Shown in pieces: positions 51,497-61,600 of a DNA stretch of 64,000 nucleotides (its first letter is position 1; every line of letters begins with the position of its first letter). The translations under genes were made by a program, and so were the position numbers. Under the pieces are notes generated by a model. That model saw nothing but the letters and a program-made list of their open reading frames with translations, was not told the origin of the DNA and did not search any database. The DNA lies in assembly GCA_012862575.1 (NCBI GenBank), contig BLSF01000027.1, forward strand, positions 124,001 through 188,000, in the 5' to 3' direction. Origin of the DNA: Parietichytrium sp. I65-24A (taxonomy: Eukaryota; Sar; Bigyra; Thraustochytrida; Thraustochytriidae).

Positions 51497-52576
51497 ACAG
51501 TTGAACTTCAACTGGAACTTTTTTAATGTGATGGGACCGTGACAGTGAGTTTGGCTGGCATGATCCGACTCCGAGTCCGAGTCCAAGTCGTAACATATCG
51601 TAACCGTCATAATTGTGACAGCGTAAACAAACCCTATCGGAAGGTGGGGTAATAACACTCCTCGTACTCACGCTGCGGAACGCCTTTGACCAATCTGCAG
51701 AACGCATTTAACTGGCCGCTTTTGTTGTCCGCAACGACCGTTGTGCAGACGTCCCTTTGCGTAAATGGTCATCGTCGGTTGTGGTGTGGGGTTTCTCGAA
51801 CGTCGAGCTTTAGTCGGGAATCTTGTATAGAATTCTTTTTCAGCTTTTTGGGAGCTAAAATCCTTATTCCGATGTAGAGGACTCCTATGGGGACGCCCTT
51901 CCAGCGAGAATTGAGTTCCGCAGAAAAGGTCACTTCAAGCTTCACCACCACCCATAACACCATGTTTGACTCTGTCTATCTGTCTATTCTTTCCTTTTTT
52001 CATTTCTTTTCTTTCTTTCGAATGTTCACGTTGATTGATTGATGTGATTGACTATGAACGAATGACAACAACAATCAACTCGATCAACTCGATCAACTTA
52101 AAATAGATCAATTATTATCAACGAACGAAAGTAACGAAAGAACACATGAGTCTACAACAAAGTGCAAAAGTAAGAAAAAGCCCATCTTTTCATCTTCCCA
52201 TTCATCGCCGCATCACATCTCGCCGAGCGAACTTGAGCTACTTGGGCCCTTGCTCTTCACCCACTTGCACATTCTTGCACAGTCAAACCAACAAAGTCAA
52301 CTAAAGTCAACCAACTTTCAACATCAAGTCAGCAGACAAAGTCAACACCAGTCTTGCTCCCAGAACAAGACCCTCGAGGGCGGCTAAACTTAGAGCCAGA
52401 AAGCTGCCAAAAGCTGTCCACGCGTTTCCGTAGCAAAGAAGGCGGACGCATTTTTTTCTTTCTCACGGCCCGCGAAAAAAGGAGCTGGAAACGCACGCGG
52501 TTTAGAGGGCGTGGCGGGTCGAGATCAGTGGAGGACACTTGTGGCCTTGTTTGCCGAGGACACGCGACTTGGGGCG

Positions 52577-53955
52577 ATGGCGCAGAGCTCTCAGAAGAGT
52601 CAGAGCACCCTGGTGGTGGGCTGCTACGACGGCAGCCTCCACGGCTGGGCGCTGAGTGGCAAAGGTGAGTTGCGAGAGTTGTGAGAGTTGCGACGAGTTT
52701 GGTGTGCGAAATGCGATTTGTTTGCGATGTGTATTGACTGGCGATGTGATTCCGCGCAGATGGGGAACGGGACGAGCCAGCGAGCGTGGAGGCGTCGTTG
52801 GCGTTCGCTTTCAAGGCTCATTTGTCGTGTGTCAAGTGCGTGGCCACGAGCTCGCGCACCGAGGCGAACTTTAGCGCCGGAGCCGGGGCTTTGCTGGCCA
52901 GCGGTGGCACGGACGAAGCGATTCGGGTATTTGATGTCGGTCGCCGCATGGAGCTCGGCGTGTTGCAGGAGCACTCAGACACTGTCGAGGCGTTGTGCTT
53001 TGTGGGAAACCGATTCATGCTGAGCGGCAGCCGGAATGGCGAGCTATGCGTATGGCGATGCAAGGACTGGAGTGTGTTGAGCACCCTCAAAGGCCACAAG
53101 AGCGGGCCCGTGACTGGATTGGCTGCGCACCCCTCGGGCAAAGTGGCAGTCAGCACGTCGAATGATAACTCCGTGAGACTTTGGGATTTGGAGAATGGCC
53201 GACCGGCGTCTCGAACTCGTCTGGATGGCCTCCGGAGCTTGGAAGGAGTGCGCTGGTCTCCTTGCGGTGGGTACTTTGCCATGGTGGGAGACTCGATGCG
53301 ATTATTGGTGTTTTCCGTCAGCAACACATCCGGAAAACCATTGGCCGAGGTCAAGCTTAGGACAAGGATTAATGCAGTACACTTTGTGGGATCCAAGCAC
53401 CTTGTGGTGGGAATGGACGATGGCCGGTTGCTAGTGTACACTTTGAACGCCGACACCGGCCTTGTGAAAGCCGATGGTGAGGGTGAGAGCGAAGGTGAAG
53501 GTGAGGATGTACAGTGGCAGTTCGAAGAGATGGAAGCTGGCGCACGCATTCGTGGCCTGGGATCCATTCCTTTTGAAGCGTGTGGCCTCACTGCACCTAA
53601 GAAAGTCGGCGAGGTGGGGGAGCTCATTGTGTCGGCATTGTCAACTGGTAGTATTATTATTTGGAACGCTTCGACCAAAGAGAAACTTAAGGAGCTAAAT
53701 TGCGGCTCTTCAGCGCATGTGACTTGCATGGCGGTGTCCCTCGCGCCTGAATTTGGTGCAAGTATCTCCAAGCCAGCTCAGAAATCAACCAAGACTCCAG
53801 AAACCAACGCAGCTCCTCCGAAGAAGCGGGCGAGGGAGGCCTCACATGCGAAGAAAGAGAAAACCCCAAGTAAACAAATGAAAAAGCAAGGCAAAGGGGA
53901 AGGAGCTCCGCAAAGTCAGCAGAAGAAGAGCAACAAGAAAAGGGCCAAAAAGTAG
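52577..53955 (+). CDS. WD40 ribosome-biogenesis protein MAK11/PAK1IP1, two exons
   Basis: Exon 1 is 52577-52664 and exon 2 is 52760-53955, giving 427 residues. Exon 1 encodes an ATG start and VVGCYDGSLHGWAL, matching the start of PAK1IP1 (VAGCYEQVLFGFAV-like). Exon 2 continues with the WD40 repeats: LLASGGTDEAIRVFDVGRRM, MLSGSRNGELCVWRCKDW and KVAVSTSNDNSVRLWDLENG. The C-terminus is a Lys-rich nuclear/nucleolar tail (about 340-427). The family acts in 60S subunit assembly with the 5S RNP factors. Without splicing the first beta strand of the propeller would be missing, which supports the gene model. Confidence 0.88.
52665..52759 (+). other. Spliceosomal intron of the MAK11-like gene
   Basis: This is a 95-base intron, donor GTGAGT and acceptor CGCAG, interrupting an Asp codon in phase 1. 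Donor and acceptor are of the same type as in uL13. It contains short GAGAGTTG repeats. Confidence 0.85.
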
Positions 53956-54285
53956 ATCTACTTGGGACAAATTAGATTGTGTGTAAATGGATTGACCGGT
54001 GTGTTTCCTCCTTTTTCTACTCTGTGTTTGAGGGCCTCTTTCTCTTGCGAAAGACAAGAGAGAGAGAGACAGCCTTGATAGGGCGCTTCCCTCCAGAATC
54101 AGCAACAGCATCCTGTGATTGACTGTGAAGATTTGCTCTTCAGAGAAACCGACAAGCAGTACTCGTTTTTGTAGGCAGCAAGGTGAATAGTTGAAAACAC
54201 ATAAAACACAAATTTTCTTTGAAACGATTTATTTTCGGCGCGAAACACTCGAACTGCGTGGTCTTCACCATGCGGTAGAGCCGAT
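53956..54285. other. Convergent 3' region
   Basis: About 330 bases between the stops of the MAK11-like and SLC44 genes. No gene was seen; a short GA run is present near 54057. Confidence 0.5.
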
Positions 54286-56607
54286 TTAGTATATGTTTGT
54301 TTTAGACGCTTGGCGAATGAGCTCTTTGTCCTTGAGCGAATACTTGCCAACGAATTGCTTGAGTGATTCAGGCGAGTGATCATCGTACAGCTCTTTGTAC
54401 CTGCGCAGGCGCTGATCCTGGCAGTAGCTTAGCATGATGGTATCGACCGTGATATCATAGATGGAGAGCACCTCCGCGCTGACAAACCAGCCAATAAACA
54501 TCGATGCCAGTACTGGAAACACAAAGGAGTTGAGCTGAAGTTCGCCTCCAAATTTATATTCCTCAAACATGTCCAGGTAGATCCAGCAAGAGAGACCGGT
54601 GGCAAAGGTGATGAGAATCTGACCAAACCGCTGAATCAAGTCTCCAAGAAATGTCACCAGAGCCACTTGCGCAAGGTTGGAGGTGACTGTGACGAATGCA
54701 TTTTTTGTTGCAGTGCAAAATGGGTCACCGTACATAGCAGTCATGATGTACGAGTTCCTTGTCACAAACTGAATAAATTTCTGAACACAGGCAATCAGAC
54801 ACTGCAAAGCGCAAAACATGATACGAAGCACCTTGTTGTTCTTTTCCAATTTGGACATGCGCTTCTCCGCCGCAGCAGCCAAGTACCGAATGAATTGGAT
54901 AAACGCCAGAATCAAGGACGCAAAAGCAATGGTGCCTAAATGATAGCGCAGCGTGATGTAGAAACTCTTGAGGATCGGAAACGGGGTGTGCATAGCTTGA
55001 CTCTTTGCAACCTCGTCGGACCAGAACCAGCGCAACACGGTGCCTGAGACTGTCATCACCGTCACTCCATTCAGAAAGTTAAGAATCCATAGTAGCCCCA
55101 AAAACATGTACGCAACTATGATGTTCATGTACGACAACGAACCGAACACTTCTACCTCCACCACAGCTTCATCGGCGGCGACTGAAATGGTTTGATTCAG
55201 CTCTTGTACCTCAAAGCTTCCTGCGCTCGCGATGTATGCTGTGCAAAAGCACCACAATCCAATAACGCCAAAGAAGAAGGTCATTGAGATGAACGGTACA
55301 AAGACAAGGAAGACGTTCTTTCGAATCGCTTTGGAGGCCACGGAGAAAATCTCAATAGCGCGAGATATTCTCTCGAGAAGCGTGAAGACCAAGAGCAACA
55401 GTATCGCGGAAAACACTGTCATGCCGTATGCCGCATATGTGAACTCCGTCTGGTAGTCCAAGCTTTCAGTGAACTGAGATGGGAGCTCCGTTGAATTGGT
55501 AGGGTCGGGTAGTTCGACGGCAGTGCTATTTACGGCTTCAACCAAATCTAAAAGCCCGCTCGACTGTTCTTCCAAGGTCGATTTGGCAGTGAGCAAACTC
55601 TCGTAAAAGCTCTGCACCAAGGAGCCATCAACAAGTCCGGCCTTGATGTAGCAAAAGCCCGTGAATGCCACGGAAACCAAGCAGGAGAGAATCACGGTGA
55701 TCCAAACCATCAGCCCGACACAGCACCAAAGCGAGAACACGTACAATAGTCCAACGAAAACAGATACTCCAAGCCCGGAGAGTAAAATGGGTTTGTAAGC
55801 CTTGACCAAGTCACCGAGATAGCTTTGCACGTATACCGAGTAAGTGTTGAATGAGTCGAACAGCACGTTGCCTGCGGTTGGCTGCTCTCTCGTTACCTTA
55901 GTCACCTCGCGATAGACAGTGCATACCTGCTTGAGCGTGCCAAGGATGGTCGTCACGTTCTTGTACTTGATGCACTGACTCTCGGGAAGAACCTCTGACT
56001 CGTAAACATACTCTGGAAGGCAGCGAAAGAACACGCTCTTCGTGCTCATGAGAATTTCAAAGCACTTTGTGTGAATACTTTTGTCCTCGCAGCTGGCGCC
56101 AACAAGCGGGAAAGTGTCGTACCACTGCCTTACGCACCCATCAAGGATAGCGCTGCGACTTTTTCCGGAGGAGTTCATAGCCTGACTCACAAGTGCCTCC
56201 CCTTCCTCGGTACAAACGTAATCTCCGGCACTGGGGCATTCCTCCACGCAGACGCCAAAAAAATTGACGCTCGAAGCTTCCACAAGACCATCGGTGAAGC
56301 CGGACATCAACAAGTCTTCATTCGCCCGCGGATAGCTAATGTACTTTTTCGTTGGGTAATCCGTCCCGCACAACTTCCCCTCGTGATTGGACGCATAAAC
56401 AAGGCGCTCCGGGTTGCCAGATCTGAAACCGACGATGGACACGCCCACCATGCCCGTCAAGTACAGCAAGAAGATGACCAGCCACAGCTTGTTCGTGCAA
56501 TACCTCTCCGAGGAGGGCAGTGGAATTACATCATACTTTTCCTCCTTGGACGTCAGCTTGGGCTCCGGCACATCGTCCACGTTCGACATGAGTGACACGC
56601 GCTCCAT
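54286..56607 (-). CDS. Choline transporter-like protein (SLC44/CTL family)
   Basis: The product is 773 residues from an ATG. The SLC44 start is clear: after a cytosolic N-terminus, TM1 is LVIFLLYLTGMVGVSIVGF, followed by a large extracellular Cys-rich loop with KLCGTDY and FFGVCVEECPSAGDYVC. About nine further helices follow from residue 300. Family-typical segments are GLLWILNFLNGVTVMTVSGTVLRWFW, MYGDPFCTATKNAFVTVTSNLA and FPVLASMFIGWFVSAEVLSIYDITVDTIMLSYCQD. SLC44 proteins move choline or ethanolamine across plasma or mitochondrial membranes for phospholipid synthesis. Length is close to animal CTLs (about 650-710). Confidence 0.93.
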   Translation of the reverse strand: MERVSLMSNVDDVPEPKLTSKEEKYDVIPLPSSERYCTNKLWLVIFLLYLTGMVGVSIVGFRSGNPERLVYASNHEGKLCGTDYPTKKYISYPRANEDLLMSGFTDGLVEASSVNFFGVCVEECPSAGDYVCTEEGEALVSQAMNSSGKSRSAILDGCVRQWYDTFPLVGASCEDKSIHTKCFEILMSTKSVFFRCLPEYVYESEVLPESQCIKYKNVTTILGTLKQVCTVYREVTKVTREQPTAGNVLFDSFNTYSVYVQSYLGDLVKAYKPILLSGLGVSVFVGLLYVFSLWCCVGLMVWITVILSCLVSVAFTGFCYIKAGLVDGSLVQSFYESLLTAKSTLEEQSSGLLDLVEAVNSTAVELPDPTNSTELPSQFTESLDYQTEFTYAAYGMTVFSAILLLLVFTLLERISRAIEIFSVASKAIRKNVFLVFVPFISMTFFFGVIGLWCFCTAYIASAGSFEVQELNQTISVAADEAVVEVEVFGSLSYMNIIVAYMFLGLLWILNFLNGVTVMTVSGTVLRWFWSDEVAKSQAMHTPFPILKSFYITLRYHLGTIAFASLILAFIQFIRYLAAAAEKRMSKLEKNNKVLRIMFCALQCLIACVQKFIQFVTRNSYIMTAMYGDPFCTATKNAFVTVTSNLAQVALVTFLGDLIQRFGQILITFATGLSCWIYLDMFEEYKFGGELQLNSFVFPVLASMFIGWFVSAEVLSIYDITVDTIMLSYCQDQRLRRYKELYDDHSPESLKQFVGKYSLKDKELIRQASKTNIY

Positions 56608-56990
56608 CTTTCACAGGTTTCCGCGGAGGGGGTTGACCTGCTGCCACTCCGTTGCCGTTCTACGATCTCTGTCTCTATCTCTTTCCGTTCTCTCTCACTC
56701 TCTTCTGCCCATGGACTGCGCCTTCACTCGACGTTCACTCGACTGTCGATGGCGAGTTGCGTGGAGTTGCGTCCTGCGAAGAAGCAAGGCGCAGGCTAGC
56801 TCCAAGCTTTCAAAAGGCTCTTTTCCACCGTGACCTCACCTGGTTTGCTGGCTTTCACTTTGATGCCAACCACCCTGCTGTGAGCGAGCGGTGGGCGACT
56901 TTATGACTGGGTGATGACTACGAATTCGAACGTTGTAGAGGAAGGCAACAGCAGCTGCAAGCTTCCACTCGTGTACTTTCCACCCAGTGA

Positions 56991-57008
56991 CTCTCTCTCT
57001 CTCTCTCT
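56991..57008. repeat. (CT)n microsatellite
   Basis: Nine CT units lie about 390 bases upstream of the SLC44 start. Confidence 0.92.
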
Positions 57009-57669
57009 GTATGTGTGTCTCCTTGCCTGTGGCTTGGTAGTCTAGCTCACTGGCTGGCAAGAGAAGGATGGCAGGTTAGACGATGGCCCGATGGACCAAC
57101 TGCAGTGAATGATCGTTCGCGGTAAGCGGTGTAAGCGGAGTAGCGGGCAGCTCGTAGATAGAGCTTGTAGCGAGTTTAGAGAGTGCCGTCCACTAACACT
57201 GGTACAAAAAGCGTCCTGTGCATGTACTGACGGTGTGTGCATGTAGTGCATGTGCAGACAGTTTAGACAAACAAACCTCAGTCCTGCTGACAAGTGTCAA
57301 TCATCAATCGTTCATCTGTCCGTGCTCCCTCCATCTCTCCCTCCCCGCTGCGAAGACTGGAAAGATTGCACTTGTCTCCCTCGCGACGCGCTCTTTCGTT
57401 TGACTCTTTCTTTCTTAGCCCATAGTTCTTCTTTTTGACCACCCCCGCCCAGTCTATAAGCCACCGCAGTCACCGCAGTAGCGCGTCGGTGTCTACGTGT
57501 GTTCATGTGTGTTTGTAGCGAAGCTTGCAAGTGCTCGCGAGCTCCACAGATGTAGCGGCGACTAGCGGCTGTGTGACTGGAAGAGAGCTCTGTCGAATGA
57601 AATATGTGACTTGTTTGCGAACAGGTTGTTTGGTCGGTGCGTTCGTGTAGTTGAAAGTTTGACGACAAA

Positions 57670-57900
57670 ATGAGCAGCCGGAGAGCCCAAGAGCCCGAGA
57701 GATCCCGAGAGCGCGGTTCAAGAAAACGGGGCTCTTTCCGGCGCAAGAGCGAGTCTGCAGTGCGTGCAAAGCTTAGAACCAAAAGCTCACAGGGCTCAGC
57801 AGACAAAGAACAGAGGCAAAATCCGGCCCGCTTACGACCCATCTATGGCGGCGCCCTGCCTCGTTGGTTCAGAATTCGATGTAACTTTACAGTTAGTTAA
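57670..57900 (+). CDS. Doubtful small basic Arg/Ser-rich ORF
   Basis: This ATG-started frame (AAAATGA context) encodes 76 residues rich in Arg, Ser and Glu, resembling the low-complexity ends of SR-type proteins. No family is recognisable and no downstream exon was found. It could be a small gene, a first exon or chance. Confidence 0.2.
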   Translation: MSSRRAQEPERSRERGSRKRGSFRRKSESAVRAKLRTKSSQGSADKEQRQNPARLRPIYGGALPRWFRIRCNFTVS

Positions 57901-58687
57901 TTTAAACCAACTCTAGTTTCGCTTCCACTTTCACTTCCACTTGCACTTCGCCCACGTCTGCTGTCTCTCAGAGGCTCTTCTGAAAACCAACGGGTCTAAA
58001 AATTGGCCAACCAGAAGGCCTACTGGTATTCCTAAGGGCTCTGGTAGGAAATAGAATTCGCCAGTAAGATACTGTTAGCTAGCGAGCTAGTAGAGAGCAA
58101 CGCACACATCGAACTGGACGAGAAAAGTGTGCACCATGGCGTCTCTTCTAAGTATCTTCTATCTTCCGTCTTGTTTCTTTGTGTTTATTTTGACTCATTT
58201 TGACTCATTCGTTTGTTTTTTGATCAAGAAAAATAACATGTTGAAATGTTCATGAATTGACAGTAGCGAACTCTTTCGACTGGCAATCAGATTGATTGAT
58301 TGCCTGGATTGCGAGAGGAAAGTCAAGTCAAATGTTTTCTAAGTCTGATTCCGTTATACTAGTTCGTGGAAGTGGATGAACGTCGACGATTGTCGTTATT
58401 GCAGTCGCGCGGAAAGTTTAACGACTAGTCGAGGGTTCGGTCGAGATCAGGTTGACGAGCTGGAGGTGCGAACACTCTCGCTCTTTGTTTTTTGCACTCA
58501 ACTTACTCTTGGACGATAAAAGCACATCGGTACGTACTCTAGAAGTTTGGGTACTTTGGGTACACCACGATTACGAATTCTGTGGATTGCAACGCATAAG
58601 CTGATGCAACGCGTGCACGGAGAGAGGCAGGAAGTATGAAAAGGTGGAAAAGATACCAATTTTCTCAAAATTGAAGGAAATGTACAT

Positions 58688-61600
58688 CTAAACGGAGGTC
58701 TCCATGTTGGTGAACACCTGATCGCAGAAGACGCACTTCTTATGGAACAATTCGTCACAGCTGCTGCCATACGTGGTGGTGGTAAAATCAGCGGTCTGGG
58801 CTTCGTACAATGTGACTCCAAAGGACTCGGAAAAGTCCATCTCGCCACCCTGAGCTTGAAAGCAGCTTGAAACCTCGTCCGAAGAGAGTGGAAAGAAAAC
58901 GTCTCCTTCCAGCCGTTTCACCAAGCCCGCGTCAACTTGCGGCTGAATGGAACCAAAAGCGCCGCACTTGGCACATCCTCGATCGTACTCGGCAACCATT
59001 TTCGCGATTGCAGCCTTGATGCGAGGGCTGCCTTGCTCAAAAACGAAGACCCAGCCCCCCTCGCTACTGGAGGAGACAGCTTCGCCCCAGGACAGAGGCA
59101 AAGGTTTCTGGATGTGAGTGTCGAGACGCATGCTGACACCTCCATACTCGTACAAGGCGACCATTGCTCCAAGCATTTCTGATTCCTGTGTCCAAGATTC
59201 GCTGCTTGTGTCGATACGAGCAAAAAGCGTGTCCACTTTGCTGGCATTGACGACTGACGTGAGTCTGTTAAGCTGCGACTCAAGATCGAGTGATTTAAGC
59301 CGCAAGTCGTAACCGACCTCGTTGAAGATGTCGAGCTCCCCAAGGCTCTCGTCACCTTGCGTACTGTGCAAGTATACCACGGCATGCGAATGGGAATAAA
59401 AGACTTGCTCAATGGCTCTCTTGGCGCGCCAAGACAGATCCTCTAGCCTATCGTTGACGATAAAGTGAAACGTTGATTGAACGGAGCGATCCTGTGTAGT
59501 GTGAAGTTTGCTGAATGGAACCATCCCGTAGAGTCTTGCACTTTCGCGGTACAACGGGTTCATTCTTGAAATTATGTTCCAAAACGAAGCTCTCAAGCGA
59601 TCTGCGAATTCAGCCCCTGGATTTGGAGCTGGGTTGTCTAGGTCCACTGGGAAGGCCTCCAATGAGTTGGGCATCCACTTGTGGAACAGCCCAGAATTTG
59701 ACGAGTCGTCTGCCAAGTTCTCCTCGGTAATCATCAAAACTACCGGGATGCCTTGTCCGAGGGCAGGAAGTGCGATGTCCATTTGTGACGTTACGACAAG
59801 CTTTGCGTCCAACGAGATCTTGCGGATCAACTCAAAAGCCACCTCAAAAGCACGGGCATTGTTTGTGGCGCCATTCTTGGTAACAGTCAAGCTCGTACTC
59901 AATGTGGTGAACACCCCGATCTCTTGAAGCTTCTGCGGAAGAACACTCATGTCCACTCCAGCATCAACCACATAAACCTTTGTCTTCTGATTGTTGAACT
60001 CCGCGCCACGATAGCCGAAATCAATCATGCTCGTCAAGCAGCCAGAATAGAACGACTTGACTCCGAGTGCTTGCAAGGTAGACAGCGTCAGGTAGTCTCT
60101 GGCACCTACAGCTCCGACGTTAGAATTGTAGAATTCCTTGAGGTAATCGGGGTTGTTCCTCACAGTTGCCATTCCGGCTCGCTTAAACTGCACGGAGGTC
60201 ATTGTGGCGGACAGCTCTTTGTTCGGTGGCCACTTGAACTTTTGATGCCACATGGCGTTGGCAATGATATTGCCTTTCGCACTTGGAAGCTCCTCGTCCC
60301 TGTCGATCAATGTGCTAATGTATGGCGCAAATTGCGTGCTGGCGAAGTCCTGGATGTGCTCAGCGGTGTTGAACATCTTGGAGAAGAGCCTCGCGCTTTG
60401 TGTGTAAAATTTAAACGCCAAAAACTTCTCGGGAAACTCCGGCCGTCGAAAGGTAAGAAGCGGCAGAGGGAACTCAGGTTCACGTTGGGTTGGATCGTAT
60501 TTGTCCGCTCCCGCAACGCCTTCAAGACTGCAATGCAGAGTCGAATCTCCAAGCTCCCGGACGCAGCTGTCTGAATGCTTTTCTAAGACCATGAGCATGG
60601 TTGCTGCCTGCAGGTGACGGATGTATTCCCCCTTATGAACTATCTTGTAATACATGTGAGACCTCACGAATTCCTCAAACCTGGTTCCTTTGGCCACTGC
60701 TTTCAGGTTGATCATCTCCACCGCCGCTGTCTCAATGGAGTTGTAACACGACGAATAAGCGCATAAAACCTGTTCGTTTCCGCATAATTTTGCATTTTTG
60801 AGTGGGAAGGGAGACATCCAGATGACGTACGTTGTCTTGCTGGAACTTGCTGAGCAGTCAAGAATCTCGTCTGACAGGGTAGAGACTGTCCCGCCAGAAA
60901 AGTCATTTGAATCATTGGCGCTGTCACCCTTGTTTCCCTTTCCTGGCTTGCGCCTCTGCCTCCTTCGCCGACGTTGGCCAGAGCCAGATCCCTTATTTCC
61001 ACTTTCGGTCGAAACCTCCTCTGGAATGGGGTCTTGAACGATATCGGAGGGCACCTCCTCTTCCACTTGCGTTTGAAAGTTGTCACCGTAGTCTTGAGCG
61101 GTATCAGAGGACGAGTCGTCGAGAGCGTCCTGCTCATCATTGAGCTCGGCGGACGAAGCATCGTCCACGTCAGACTCGATGTCCTTTTCGATGGACTCAC
61201 TGTCTAAGTCCTGAGGCGAAGTGCTTTCGTTATCAGAACCAACGTCCCCAGTTACAACGCTGAATTCGTGTCCATACTCGTCTGAAGGTGCGTTGCCACT
61301 AAAATCTTCTTCGCTGATCGGCGTCGTAGGAGAGTTGAACTTCTCAGCGTAGCTCGAGATCACTTTCATCGCCTTTTCTTTGTGTGGAGCAGCAGTGAAA
61401 ACCAAATGCATGACCAAAAGAAACATGGCTAGGAATCGAACAACACGGGTGTGCCGCCCATGTACGTTCACGGCAACTCCGATAGTTCCAACAATTGCAA
61501 AGACCATAAGGATTTGAGCGAGAACAACCATCGTTTCACTCAGAAAAATGGCCGCAGAGACGGTTGCGACGGCAAGGTATTTCTGAAGTTTCAGAGTGTT

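Larger units (their letters stand above)
50620..52576. other. Divergent region before the MAK11-like gene
   Basis: About 2 kb between divergent starts with no supported gene. It holds a GTACT pentamer run (50739-50762) and a 24-base direct duplication (51447-51494). Confidence 0.5.
56608..58687. other. Intergenic region between SLC44 and fusion genes
   Basis: About 2.1 kb between the SLC44 start and the fusion gene stop. It contains a CT run (56991-57008). A basic plus-strand frame at 57670-57900 is listed separately; nothing else is supported. Confidence 0.5.

Noticed and set aside
57312-57842. 176-codon minus-strand frame starting with ATG
   Set aside because: No domain is visible, composition is Arg/Ser/Thr-rich, and part of it overlaps another doubtful frame on the opposite strand.
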